The notes beneath the pieces were generated by a model, which ran no database searches, was not told where the DNA came from, and saw only the letters and a program-made list of their open reading frames with translations. Made by a program: the position numbers and the translations under genes. A stretch of 64,000 nucleotides of DNA from an uncultured Collinsella sp. (GTDB taxonomy: Bacteria; Actinomycetota; Coriobacteriia; Coriobacteriales; Coriobacteriaceae): contig CAUBIC010000012.1 in the NCBI GenBank assembly GCA_958435945.1, forward strand, positions 1 through 64,000. The letters run 5' to 3'. Shown in pieces: positions 17,102-26,211 of this stretch (the stretch's first letter is position 1; the number at the start of each line of letters is the position of its first letter).

Positions 17102-17341
17102 ATGAAAAGCAAACGATTTGTCCTGAATGCACTTCTGGTTGTAGCACTTTTAGCGCTCTTGGCCTTCTCCTGCTGGTACGCAAACCAACCAGCATTTGGC
17201 TACGTATTGTATGCAGTAATGTCCGGTGATAAGGCTTATTTCACTCTACGCGCAATTGACGTTCTCTTTTTCTATGTAGCCGGCCCCTTATCAATCGCTT
17301 TGCTCGCGTTTCTTGTCGTTTACAACTTAAAGAAACGCTAG
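17102..17341 (+). CDS. Small two-helix membrane protein, function unknown
   Basis: I do not recognise a family for this 79-residue protein. It begins with Lys/Arg-rich MKSKRF, then has a hydrophobic helix (about 7-26), a short outer loop with aromatic residues, a second helix (about 50-72), and ends in KKR. Strong AAAGGAG precedes the ATG at 17102. It is the only plus-strand gene among many minus-strand ones and its base composition is visibly poorer in GC than neighbours, suggesting later acquisition. It converges on the broken permease gene, with 6 bases between the stop codons. Confidence 0.65.
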   Translation: MKSKRFVLNALLVVALLALLAFSCWYANQPAFGYVLYAVMSGDKAYFTLRAIDVLFFYVAGPLSIALLAFLVVYNLKKR

Positions 17342-17347
17342 CGGTGC

Positions 17348-18780
17348 CTATTTGGAATCCGAATCGTCCATGGAGCCGTCGATGCCGGTTTTGGTGTCGT
17401 CGTCCGTATTGGAATCGTCATCCTTGGCGAAGGGGTTCTTGAAAAAGCCCGTCGCGTCGGGCTGCAGGCCCGAGAGCTTAATCCAAGGATTATCAAGCTC
17501 GGGTTTGGGCATGGCCTGGGCCTTGGGCGCAGTCTCGTTACCGATGAGCTCGGACTCATAGATGAACGTATCGTCTCCAAGCGCGTCATAGGCGGCGACC
17601 GGGTTACCCTCGGCATCGCGATACGGGGTGCCCTTAAACACAGCACCGTCGTAGGCCACGAGCTGACGGCCGGTCTCGTTCTCGAAGTAGTACACGAAGA
17701 TACCCTTCAGAGCCGCGCACAGCGGGATGGCCACCACCATGCCGATGGCGCCCATAAGCGCCGAACCGATAACGAGCGCCGTCAGGCTCATGACAGGATG
17801 CACCTGGACCGAGCTCTGCATGACCTTAGGCGAAATGACGTTGTCGGTGACGTTTTGAGCCACCATGGTCACGACAAGCGTCCACAATGCCAGCATAGGG
17901 CTGAACATAAAGCCGAGCACCGTGGCGATCGCCGCGCTCACCCAGGGACCGACAACCGGGACCAAGTGCATAATGCCGGTAAATATGGCCATGAGCGCTG
18001 CATATGGATGGCCAATGAGCGTAAAGCCGATAAAAGCGAGGATACCACCGCAGATGGACGTCACGACCATGCCACGCATATAACCGCCGACCGAGCGTGA
18101 AAGGATGGCGACCATAAAGCGGTACGAGGTCTCCTTTTCCTGACCAATGATGGTGCATCCTGACCAATGATGGTGCAGACTTCATGGTGCATACGGGGGT
18201 AATCGCAGGCAAGCCAGTAGGCAAGCACCAGACCGAGGAAGATGACGAACAGCTGGGAGGCCGTATTGGTAATAAGCGGGAATACACCGCGACCAAGCTC
18301 GGCAGCGATTTGTGAGACATACTTAGACGCCACAGTGACAAGCGAAGAAAGATTATCATCCAGATACTCTTTGAGCGGCGTGTTGTTGAGCGTCTTGAAA
18401 TGCGAGACCATCTCGTTGAGATCGCCGCCCGCAACACGAAGCTGCTCAGGCAGGCGGCTCAGGACTTCCATAATCTGACCGAGCAAAATAGGCGACAGGA
18501 TGCAAACGACACCAACAAGCACGGCAACAACCACAATGAGGGCGATGAGCGAACCGATGCCACGACCGACGCCGTGATGCTCAAGCCAGTTAGTGATCGG
18601 CGACATCACAAAAGCGATGATGGAGCCGACAGCTAGAAACTCGATAACCGGCGCCAGGATGCCCATAAGGTTAAAGATGACGGCGGCGATGACGATGCAG
18701 CCAACGACGGACCAAATGCGAAGCGTCAGAATACGGGTATCGCGCAGCGTGCGGTCGGTTTGTTGGGGGTGCTCACTCAT
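17348..18780 (-). pseudogene. AI-2E family transporter, frameshifted
   Basis: Two overlapping frames together encode one AI-2E/PerM-type permease. The first (from 18780) holds the N-terminal transmembrane helices and the amphipathic segment; the second (to 17348) holds the C-terminal helices, including HLVPVVGPWVSA and VIGSALMGAIGM, plus an acidic Asp/Ser tail. A 20-bp tandem duplication at 18138-18177 causes the shift: removing one copy joins IIGQ directly to EKETSYRFMVAIL and gives a single frame of about 470 residues. The start overlaps the sigma factor stop by 4 bases, so it was the last gene of that operon. As read, the product ends early. Confidence 0.9.
18138..18177. repeat. 20-bp perfect tandem duplication
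   Basis: TCCTGACCAATGATGGTGCA occurs twice head to tail with no change. The length is not a multiple of three, so it breaks the permease frame. Identity of the copies indicates a recent slippage event or an assembly artefact. Confidence 0.95.
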
Positions 18781-19568
18781 GAACGAACCATCACTCCATC
18801 GGGGTCGATCTTGTCCTGAATCTTCTTAAGGGTACGACGCAGCAGACGCGAGACCTGCACCTGCGAGATTCCCAGCTTCTTGGCGATCTCGATCTGGGTC
18901 ATGCCCTTTACGAAGCGCAGCTCGATAACCTCGCGCTCGCGCGGCGAGAAATCGCGGATGGCTTCCTCGATTACCAGTCGGTCATCGGTAAAGTCGAGCT
19001 CGTTGTCGTCATCGGCATAGCGGTCGAGAATCGAGGGCGCATCGTCGGAATCGGACGCGCCGGGAGCCTCGATGGGCACCGAGGTGTAAGCCGAGGACGA
19101 TTCCATGGCTTCGAGTACCTCGTCGACAGTCACGTCCAAGTATTCGGCGATTTCCTCAACCTTGGGCGAACGCTGTAGCTCGTTGGTGAGCTTATCGGTA
19201 GCCTGATTGACCTTGGCAGAAAGCTCCTGCAGACGACGCGGCACGCGCACACTCCAGCCCTTGTCGCGGAAGTGACGCTTGATCTCGCCCAGGATGGTGG
19301 GCGTGGCAAACGTGGTGAACTCGAGTCCGCGCTCGGGATCAAAGCGGTCGATTGCCTTGAGTAGACCCAGGTATCCGACCTGCATCAGATCGTCGAGCGG
19401 CTCACCGCGGTTCTTAAATTTGTTGGCAAGAAACCTTACCAGGTTCATATGGGACATGACGAGCTGCTCGCGTGCGTCCGGATCACCAGTCTCTTTATAG
19501 CGACGAAACAGCTCGCGGGTTTTCTCCTTGTCCCAAGCGGTCTTACCGCTCCGGGAACGTTCGGTCAT
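18777..19568 (-). CDS. SigB/SigF-type RNA polymerase sigma factor
   Basis: The 263-residue group 3 sigma factor has region 2 (about 28-98, LVRFLANKFKNRGEPLDDLMQVGYLGL and FTTFATPTILGEIKRHFRDK), region 3 with RVPRRLQEL, and region 4 (about 205-255) with the HTH MTQIEIAKKLGISQVQVSRLLRR. FATPTI and GEIKRHFRD are typical of general stress or sporulation SigB/F/G types. It lies 1 base after an RsbW-like gene and overlaps the permease gene by 4 bases. An acidic insert (about 168-195) separates regions 3 and 4. Confidence 0.93.
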   Translation of the reverse strand: MTERSRSGKTAWDKEKTRELFRRYKETGDPDAREQLVMSHMNLVRFLANKFKNRGEPLDDLMQVGYLGLLKAIDRFDPERGLEFTTFATPTILGEIKRHFRDKGWSVRVPRRLQELSAKVNQATDKLTNELQRSPKVEEIAEYLDVTVDEVLEAMESSSAYTSVPIEAPGASDSDDAPSILDRYADDDNELDFTDDRLVIEEAIRDFSPREREVIELRFVKGMTQIEIAKKLGISQVQVSRLLRRTLKKIQDKIDPDGVMVRS

Positions 19569-19569
19569 A

Positions 19570-19947
19570 TTAGATATCCGCCTTGAGGTCGAGGGAAAGC
19601 GTCAGGGGCGCCTCAGTCTTTTCGTAGGAATCGCACACGCTCGCCAGAATGAGCTCGGCATACACGGCAGCCTGGTCATCCTCGTCGACGGTGGCCCGAT
19701 CGCCAAAGGTAAAGTTCATGCCAACGTGAGACTCATCGACATCGAACCTGATCATGATGTCATCGGAATCAACAGCCGTGCAGCCAAAGATAAAGGCCTC
19801 CTCGGCAGCCATACGAATGTCCTCAATGCGATCGACGGACATGGAGCACAGCGCGCCGACGTTGGCCGCCGTCATACGCACGAGGCGTGCCAGACGCGGA
19901 TCCCCGGCAACAGTCAGCGTAATAGGGCAGGTTGCTTCGCTACTCAT
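19570..19947 (-). CDS. RsbW-like anti-sigma factor with degenerate ATP site
   Basis: The 125-residue protein resembles the HATPase anti-sigma family: RIEDIRMAAEEAF matches the helix before the N box of RsbW/SpoIIAB. The N-box asparagine is missing (the sequence runs EEAFIFGCTA) and no D-G-G box is evident, so ATP binding and kinase activity are doubtful. GAGGAG lies before the ATG at 19947. It directly precedes the sigma gene, the usual anti-sigma position, and overlaps the DUF948 gene by 8 bases. No RsbV-type antagonist is in the window. Confidence 0.72.
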   Translation of the reverse strand: MSSEATCPITLTVAGDPRLARLVRMTAANVGALCSMSVDRIEDIRMAAEEAFIFGCTAVDSDDIMIRFDVDESHVGMNFTFGDRATVDEDDQAAVYAELILASVCDSYEKTEAPLTLSLDLKADI

Positions 19948-20530
19948 CGCAGGACTCCTCGGAGGTCTCGGCGGGCGTATAGGTGTAATACTGGGCTGCT
20001 TTAGCAGCAGGCTTCTGTGCATCATCGTCACCAGCAGCGGCATCGTCCCCGGCTTCGTCAATCAGGACACGCTCGGTCGGCTGCTCGGCTTCGGCGGCAG
20101 CGGAAAGCGTGCGCTCGGCGTCGGCCGCGGGAGCCTTCACCTTGTTAAAGAGTTTCTGCACGGCACCAGCAGCAGAATCAGTCACGCTCGATACGGCATT
20201 GCTGGCCTCGGCCACGCTGCCCGTAACCTCGGAAATGTCGCGAACCACAGCTTCGACCTCTACGAGATTGGAGGTAAGGGCGTCGACGGCGGTCTTGCTC
20301 GACTTGAGGAGCGGCTCAACCTGAGCCAACGCGGGGGTGAGCTCATCGACAGCGCCATCGAGCTTTGCTACCACCGGCTGTGCCTCGGCGATGGTGTTGT
20401 TAAGGTCGCTCACGGTCTTATCGAGCGAATCAACGACGGTGCGGGTCTTTCGCAGCGTGAGCGCGAGCTCGATAACAGCCCACACACCGGCAACGGCGAG
20501 CAGCAGCAGGGCGATTTGAATGGGACTCAT
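19940..20530 (-). CDS. DUF948-like membrane-anchored coiled-coil protein
   Basis: The 196-residue protein has one N-terminal transmembrane helix (about 4-24) followed by a long heptad-rich segment (about 28-125) with repeated Val, Leu and Thr, then an acidic Ala-rich tail. This is the DUF948 / general stress protein pattern (YtxG-like). It is the first gene of the anti-sigma and sigma operon. Upstream, the bases GGGTAT (minus strand, 20593-20598) match a SigB-type -10, but no matching -35 was found. The role is unknown; stress linkage is inferred from context. Confidence 0.75.
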   Translation of the reverse strand: MSPIQIALLLLAVAGVWAVIELALTLRKTRTVVDSLDKTVSDLNNTIAEAQPVVAKLDGAVDELTPALAQVEPLLKSSKTAVDALTSNLVEVEAVVRDISEVTGSVAEASNAVSSVTDSAAGAVQKLFNKVKAPAADAERTLSAAAEAEQPTERVLIDEAGDDAAAGDDDAQKPAAKAAQYYTYTPAETSEESCDE

Positions 20531-20625
20531 ACAAGCCTCCCGAAGGAATCGAAATACAGACGCTGTTCATGGTACCCCAAAGAAGGGGAAAGATACCCAA
20601 AGGGAATATGCGAGGTCCCAAGGAC

Positions 20626-21990
20626 CTACTTGGGCGCTCTGCCGCTACGGTCGCGCTCGCTTTGCTCTACGCGCCACTCTTCCCAGCCACGGCCCGCAGG
20701 CTGCCAAAACGCACCGCGCTCCAGCCCCTCGGGCAAATAACGCTGATCGACCCAGCCTTCGGGATAATCATGCGGATACTTATACACACCGTATTCGTCG
20801 CTGCCCGGGCGATGACGATCGCGCAGATAACTCGGCACCTCGCGGAGCCCACTTGAATGAATATCGGCCAACGCCGCATCGATCGAAGCCTCGCACGCGT
20901 TCGATTTAGGCGCCAAGCACACATAGAGAGCAGCCTGAGCCAGATTAATACGGCACTCGGGATAGCCAATGACCTCGGCAGACTTAAACGCGGCATGTGC
21001 CACCAAAAGCGCCTGTGGGTCGGCGTTGCCAACATCCTCAGAAGCCTGAATCATAATACGACGAGCGATAAACTTAGGATCCTCCCCCGCGTCAATCATG
21101 CGCGCGAGCCAATAAATCGTGGCATCGGGGTCGCTACCGCGCATAGACTTAATAAACGCACTGATGATGTCGTAGTGCATGTCACCGTTTTTGTCATACG
21201 AAAACCCACGGCGCGGATTGGCGATCTTCACATCGTCGACCGTGATGGGATACCGCTCCCCCGCCGCCGGAGCCGGCGTCCCCTCGGTATCGGGACGCGT
21301 GACGGCAATCTCGCTCGCCAACTCAAGCGTCGTCAAGGCCGAGCGTGCATCACCCGCTGCCAGCGTGCAAATGGTCTTGACCGTATCATCATCGGCCGAG
21401 AATTTGCCGTTCAGGCCCTGAGGTGCCTCGAGCGCGCGCTCGATAAGCATGGCGATATCCTCGTCCTTTAAATGCTCAAGCTCCACGACTCGACCACGTG
21501 AGAGCAGCGCCGAGTTGACCTCGAAGTACGGATTCTCCGTCGTAGCGCCAATCATAATGACGGTACGGTTCTCAACTGCATGCAGCAGGGCATCCTGCTG
21601 CGACTTAGAGAAACGGTGAATCTCATCGATGAATAGAATGGTGCGGCGGTCGTACGTATTCAGGCGCGTCTTGGCCTCGTCGATCACGCGACGCAAGTCC
21701 TTCACGGTGCCCGTCACGGCGCTGACCTCGACAAACTCGCTCTTTGTATGGTTGGCGATAATGTGGGCCAGCGTCGTCTTACCCGTACCGGCCGGCCCGT
21801 ACAGAATCACGCTCGAAAGCACGTCGTGCTCGATCGCGGCACGCAACCATGAGCCCTTACCGACGGCCTTTTGCTGGCCCACATACTCGTCGAGCGAATT
21901 GGGGCGCATGCGAACCGCAAGCGGCGCATTCTGAAAGGAACGCTCGCGCGTCGAGGCAGAAAAAAGGTCGTCCATAGCCATCCCGTGCAT
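20626..21990 (-). CDS. rarA: Replication-associated recombination protein RarA (MgsA)
   Basis: RarA is a AAA+ clamp-loader-like ATPase acting at stalled replication forks. The 454-residue protein has RPNSLDEYVGQ, Walker A GPAGTGKT (about 65-72), Walker B LFIDEIHRF, sensor GATTENPYFEVN, and a C-terminal MgsA domain with KSMRGSDPDA and GNADPQAL. Several in-frame starts are possible (21990, 21981, 21975); none has a strong ribosome site. Confidence 0.95.
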   Translation of the reverse strand: MHGMAMDDLFSASTRERSFQNAPLAVRMRPNSLDEYVGQQKAVGKGSWLRAAIEHDVLSSVILYGPAGTGKTTLAHIIANHTKSEFVEVSAVTGTVKDLRRVIDEAKTRLNTYDRRTILFIDEIHRFSKSQQDALLHAVENRTVIMIGATTENPYFEVNSALLSRGRVVELEHLKDEDIAMLIERALEAPQGLNGKFSADDDTVKTICTLAAGDARSALTTLELASEIAVTRPDTEGTPAPAAGERYPITVDDVKIANPRRGFSYDKNGDMHYDIISAFIKSMRGSDPDATIYWLARMIDAGEDPKFIARRIMIQASEDVGNADPQALLVAHAAFKSAEVIGYPECRINLAQAALYVCLAPKSNACEASIDAALADIHSSGLREVPSYLRDRHRPGSDEYGVYKYPHDYPEGWVDQRYLPEGLERGAFWQPAGRGWEEWRVEQSERDRSGRAPK

Positions 21991-22036
21991 CAATCAAAAA
22001 CGTTTTTCACTAATAATTATACCGAATATATACGAA

Positions 22037-23284
22037 CTACCGTTCGTTAATATAGGTACGGTGCGGAAACTTCAATCCCGGGAACAACTTGCTCGTGAGC
22101 TCGCAGAAATAGCCGTCCGTCATGCTCGCGATGTAATCCACTACCGCTTGATCCTTGTCGTCCTGCCAGGCATAGGTACGGTCGTAGTAGGAAAGCTGCT
22201 GATCAATGCGAGAAATGTGGTGCTTAAAGATGTACGAGGACTCGTCGCCTTCGTTTATATCCTGCAGGCAACGGTCGTAGAGCTTTTCGAACGCCTCGCG
22301 CAGTTCCGCTTCGGAGTCGCCTTCGATGCCGCCCTTGCTATAGATCTTCTCGTAGTTCTCGCGCTTGGCTCGGCGGATTTCCTCAAACAGCTCCTCGCTC
22401 ATCTCGATGCGCGGTTTGCCGTAGCTATGCTCAACGATATCGATGGAGGCATGCGTAAGGATCCAGCTGTTGTATGCCCCACCCAGGCCATCGTCAAAAG
22501 CATCGGGCGACAGCAGGCCCGCCGCAATGGCGTCTTGGCGATCGCGCCCAACATAGGCAAGGATATCCGAGATGCGGACCACGCAGCCCTCGAGCGTCAT
22601 GGGACGCAGGTGCCCAATTGCGCTATAGCCCTTGGCAATACAGTCCTCAACCGTCTGATCGAACTGACCAAAGGATGCCATGTGTGACAGCTCAAATACG
22701 CGCTGCTCATATTCGCCGTTATGGCACAACACGCCATCGAGCGTCTGGAGCGACACGTTGCGGCCGTACAGGGCATCGAGCACGCGGACCGACTGCACGT
22801 TATGGAAAAAGTAGCGACCCGTGCGCTCGTGATAGATATCGTTGAGAAAGCGCTCACCGGCGTGGCCAAAGGGCGTGTGTCCTAAGTCGTGGCCCAGGCC
22901 AATCGCCTCGATCAGATCGCAGTTGAGCCCCAGGGCGCGACCGATATCGCGCGCAATGCGCGAAACAAGCTGCACGTGCAGACCGCGGCGTGACAGGTCG
23001 TCGTTGCTACGGAAGCTAAAGACCTGCGTTTTGCCTGCATAACGCGTGTATGCAGGCAAATGCAGAATTTTTTCGGTATCGCGCATAAACGCCGGGCGCA
23101 TGAGCGTGCCTTTGTCGGCAGCGCGATCAATTCGACGAATGACCTGGTCGTCGTTGCAACGATACGGATTGACGGCACCCGAAGCGCGATCGGCGGAAAT
23201 GCGCTCGATGAGTTCGGGCGACAACGCCGCGGGAATGCGGTCCATGCGCGCCTTAATGACGGCCGTTTCTTGATTAGTTGCCAT
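22037..23284 (-). CDS. dgt: Deoxyguanosinetriphosphate triphosphohydrolase-like protein
   Basis: These HD-domain enzymes hydrolyse dNTPs to deoxynucleosides and triphosphate. The 415-residue protein has KTQVF at 85-89, metal-site His103, the HD pair His132-Asp133 in GLGHDLGHTPFGHAGE, and CHNGEYE further on. AAGGAG precedes the ATG at 23284, which removes a 9-residue upstream extension. Exact nucleotide preference cannot be read from sequence. It sits between rarA and a prepilin peptidase; in related genomes it is often near dnaG. Confidence 0.9.
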   Translation of the reverse strand: MATNQETAVIKARMDRIPAALSPELIERISADRASGAVNPYRCNDDQVIRRIDRAADKGTLMRPAFMRDTEKILHLPAYTRYAGKTQVFSFRSNDDLSRRGLHVQLVSRIARDIGRALGLNCDLIEAIGLGHDLGHTPFGHAGERFLNDIYHERTGRYFFHNVQSVRVLDALYGRNVSLQTLDGVLCHNGEYEQRVFELSHMASFGQFDQTVEDCIAKGYSAIGHLRPMTLEGCVVRISDILAYVGRDRQDAIAAGLLSPDAFDDGLGGAYNSWILTHASIDIVEHSYGKPRIEMSEELFEEIRRAKRENYEKIYSKGGIEGDSEAELREAFEKLYDRCLQDINEGDESSYIFKHHISRIDQQLSYYDRTYAWQDDKDQAVVDYIASMTDGYFCELTSKLFPGLKFPHRTYINER

Positions 23285-23315
23285 GGCATGCTCCTTAAGA
23301 AGGATGCGCAATCGG

Positions 23316-23738
23316 TTACAATGTGCAGCCCACGACCTCGATTATGGCAAAAATCGGCACCAAAAACGGGAGCAATGGCAGGGAGCGCGATTTTGCGATG
23401 AGGCAAGCGACGGCAAGGGTCAGGAGCGCAACCGCAAACGCGACAACGCCGCCCAGGGGATCGAAGGTACAAAGGGCAAAGAGTGCCTTGACGTCCCCCA
23501 TGCCAATGCCAGGAGCGTGGCGAACTCTACGCCAGAGCGACTCGGTAAGCACAAGGCCAAGGTAGACGATGACCGCAAGACCGGCGTGGTCAAGCGCTGT
23601 GTTCAAACCGAGGTCGAGCCAAACGCCCGCCAACGCCGCCACGGCACATGCGCCGGCAAGCCCATTGGGAAACCGTCGCTCTCGGGCATCAATTGCCACG
23701 CCGGCAAAGATGCAAATCCAAAACGGGATATAGACCAT
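23316..23738 (-). CDS. Prepilin peptidase (A24 family, short form)
   Basis: This 140-residue integral membrane protein is an aspartic peptidase of the CpaA/TadV type, which cleaves type IV prepilin leaders. The two catalytic aspartates are visible: Asp17 in AIDARERRFPN and Asp82 in GMGDVK. About five hydrophobic segments span the protein, and the N-terminal methylase domain of PilD is absent. GAGGAGG lies before the ATG. No pilin, ATPase or secretin gene is nearby, so its substrate lies elsewhere in the genome. Confidence 0.85.
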   Translation of the reverse strand: MVYIPFWICIFAGVAIDARERRFPNGLAGACAVAALAGVWLDLGLNTALDHAGLAVIVYLGLVLTESLWRRVRHAPGIGMGDVKALFALCTFDPLGGVVAFAVALLTLAVACLIAKSRSLPLLPFLVPIFAIIEVVGCTL

Positions 23739-23770
23739 CGGACTCCTCCTCGAGCTGCATCGCAAAAGCA

Positions 23771-23811
23771 AAAACCACCACAAAGGTGCCTGTCCCCTTT
23801 GCGGTGGTTTT
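23771..23811 (-). terminator. Terminator of the glycosyltransferase gene, GGGGAC loop
   Basis: A 16-bp stem with one mismatch (AAAACCACCGCAAAGG on the minus strand) is followed by TTTTTGCTTTT. The loop side carries GGGGACAGGCACC, a sequence shared with other intergenic hairpins here. Confidence 0.85.
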
Positions 23812-23819
23812 GGTGGTGG

Positions 23820-25115
23820 TTATTTGGCGCCTTGCATGACCTCGTCAAGGGTAACGTTGACGGCGTGCTGCGTCGGCACCCAGTCGACATTCAGGAACAG
23901 CGCGGCCACCGTGATGGGGATATAGCTGAACATAAAGATCGGGAAGGTAAACAGGTTAGTCACCAGACGCCACTTTTGCGCGCAGTGAATGTGCTTATAC
24001 TCAAAGATAGTCGTGAGCAGCGCCAGGATAAAGAAGGTCTGATACATCATGGCGAAGGTCATAATGAGCGAAGCGGCGCACGCCTGCATCTCGACTTCGG
24101 TAGCCAAGAAACCATGCGAAAGGCCACCCACAATCAAGAACGTCGCATTAGCGAGCATCGAGATCAGCGATAGCAGCATACCCGGGGCGATCGTCATGAA
24201 CATGTCGTAGGCGGCAAAGCGATGATAGCGGAACGTCGACTTGACCAGATGCTTACCGTAGGTAAAGAACACCTGGTAAAAGCCCTTGGTCCAGCGCATA
24301 CGCTGCTTCCAGGATGCCTTGAACGTCACGGGTTGCTCGTCAAAGAACTCCGCCGGCGCATAGCCAATGCGAATACCGTGAATAGCGCAGAACGTAGTGA
24401 ACTGAATGTCCTCGGTCAGCGTGTGGAACTGCCAACCGTGCATGCCCTCGATAACGCTTGACGAGATAAGGTAACCCGAACCCGAAACAGCGCAGGACGT
24501 CTTGCAGATATTACGCGCGTTGTTGAGGAAGCGCGCCTCGCGTAGATACCACGTGGCATTAGCAGCCGAGATCCACGAGCTGCCGAAGTTCTTGGAATTG
24601 CGATAGCTCGTGACCACATGGAAGCCCTGGTCAAAGGCATCATTCATCTTGGAAACGTAATCGCGGGAGATAACGTTATCGGCATCGAAGATAAAGTAGC
24701 CCTCAAACGTGTCGGGATACTCGTTGAGAATGCGGTCGAAGCCAAAGTCCATGACCCAGCTCTTGCCCTTGCGGGCCAGGTCATTGCGCTCGTAAACAAT
24801 GGCACCGGCCTCGCGCGCGAGCTGCGCCGTGTTGTCGGTGCAGGCATCGGCAACGACAAAGACCTCGATAAGCTCGGACGGATAGTCCTGGTCCTTGATG
24901 GAGCGTACGAGATTGGCAATTACGGCTTCCTCGTTATGCGCCGCGATAAAGAAGGCATAGCGATGGAGTTTTTTGGCCTTGGGAGGCGCGACCTCGCCAC
25001 GAAGAGCGCCAATGACAAAGAAGACCACCTGGTACAGAAAGCAGACCGTGAGCAGCGTGACGACAATCTGGTTGAAGATCACGATGGGTGTGTTGGTTTG
25101 TAAAAAGGCGAGCAT
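23820..25115 (-). CDS. Family 2 glycosyltransferase, processive membrane type
   Basis: The 431-residue membrane protein resembles PgaC/NodC/hyaluronan synthase-type transferases that polymerise or transfer sugars at the membrane. A transmembrane helix at about 15-37 precedes the GT2 domain with AAHNEE (58-63), Asp90 in VADACTD, the DxD at 144-146, TED at 234-236 and QRMRW at 271-275, followed by three or four helices. The ATG at 25115 has GGGAG upstream. Sugar and acceptor are unknown. It stands alone, without deacetylase or export genes. Confidence 0.87.
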   Translation of the reverse strand: MLAFLQTNTPIVIFNQIVVTLLTVCFLYQVVFFVIGALRGEVAPPKAKKLHRYAFFIAAHNEEAVIANLVRSIKDQDYPSELIEVFVVADACTDNTAQLAREAGAIVYERNDLARKGKSWVMDFGFDRILNEYPDTFEGYFIFDADNVISRDYVSKMNDAFDQGFHVVTSYRNSKNFGSSWISAANATWYLREARFLNNARNICKTSCAVSGSGYLISSSVIEGMHGWQFHTLTEDIQFTTFCAIHGIRIGYAPAEFFDEQPVTFKASWKQRMRWTKGFYQVFFTYGKHLVKSTFRYHRFAAYDMFMTIAPGMLLSLISMLANATFLIVGGLSHGFLATEVEMQACAASLIMTFAMMYQTFFILALLTTIFEYKHIHCAQKWRLVTNLFTFPIFMFSYIPITVAALFLNVDWVPTQHAVNVTLDEVMQGAK

Positions 25116-25197
25116 GCAGGCTCCCAGCAACGTGTAACGTAAACAATCGTATATCTTACCGCAGGCTTACCGAGTTCAAGAAACCACCTAATACTGG

Positions 25198-26211
25198 CTA
25201 GGCTTCGAGAAGACCGAGCTGCGGAACGATGTCGTCGCCGGCGGCAGTGCGACCAAGCGAACGCGGGGCCAGATCGTCCAGAACCGCGGCAAGATCCCAC
25301 GGCAGCTCATCACGGCACTCAATGCGCTTCCCCGTTACGGGATGATCGAACGCAACGCGCCAAGAATGCAGGAACTGCCTGGTCAGGCCCTGATCGGCAC
25401 GCGCATCGCACTTGCCGTAGAGCGGATCGCCCACGCAGGCGTGGTTGATATGGCGCATATGCACGCGAATCTGATGTGTGCGGCCCGTAAACAGGTGGCA
25501 CTCAACGAGCGTATAGCCGTCGTCAAAACGCGTGGAATCAAAGCGCTCGAGGACCTTAAAGGTCGTAATGGCCTGACGGGCAAAGGGGTCATCCGAAACC
25601 GCCATCTTGACGCGGTCGCGCGTAGAACGGGCGATACCGGTATTGATGGTGCCCTCGTCCATGGCGATGTGCCCGTGGACAAGCGTGATATAGCGGCGGT
25701 CGAGCGTGCGCGTGCGGATGAGATTCTGAAGCGCGCGCTGGGTGTCGTCATCTTTTGCCGCGAGCATAAGGCCCGAGGTATCGCGATCCAGGCGATGCAC
25801 GATGCCGGGGCGGTCCTCACCCTGCACAGTACCAAGATGATCGATGCCGCAGTGGTAGACCAGAGCGTTCGCAAGGGTGCCGCTCTCGTGGCCATGGGCG
25901 GGATGGCACACCAGGCCCCGCTGCTTGGAGAGCACGATAAGGTAGTCGTCCTCGTAGCGGATATCGAGGGGAATGGCCTCGGGAATCACGTCGGTCGGGT
26001 CGTGCGGCTCGGGCAAGTCGACCGAGATGCGATCGCCGGCGCGTACGGCGTACTTTTTAGAGAGACAAGTCTCACCGTTGACGGCAACGGCGCCTCCCTC
26101 GATCAGATGCGCGCAGGCAGAGCGCGTGGGACAGCCATCGTTGGCGCCCAAATAGGCGTCAAGACGCTGACCAGCGGAATCGTCGGCAACAAGAATATGG
26201 ATGTCGGCCAT
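25198..26211 (-). CDS. RluA-family pseudouridine synthase (RluD-like)
   Basis: This enzyme isomerises uridine to pseudouridine in rRNA or tRNA. The 337-residue protein has an N-terminal S4 domain (about 14-65, with QRLDAYLG and VNGETCLSKKYAVRAGD) and the catalytic domain with HRLDRDTSG, giving Asp142 as nucleophile-like residue, plus TGRTHQIRVHM. Its ATG overlaps the lspA stop by one base (TAATG); the lspA-rluD pair is widely conserved. RluD versus RluC or YlyB specificity cannot be settled. Confidence 0.94.
   Translation of the reverse strand: MADIHILVADDSAGQRLDAYLGANDGCPTRSACAHLIEGGAVAVNGETCLSKKYAVRAGDRISVDLPEPHDPTDVIPEAIPLDIRYEDDYLIVLSKQRGLVCHPAHGHESGTLANALVYHCGIDHLGTVQGEDRPGIVHRLDRDTSGLMLAAKDDDTQRALQNLIRTRTLDRRYITLVHGHIAMDEGTINTGIARSTRDRVKMAVSDDPFARQAITTFKVLERFDSTRFDDGYTLVECHLFTGRTHQIRVHMRHINHACVGDPLYGKCDARADQGLTRQFLHSWRVAFDHPVTGKRIECRDELPWDLAAVLDDLAPRSLGRTAAGDDIVPQLGLLEA

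Noticed and set aside
20593..20598. GGGTAT as a SigB-dependent promoter of the DUF948-sigma operon
   Set aside because: It matches the -10 consensus, but no GTTTAA-like -35 lies 12-15 bases upstream; kept only as a remark.
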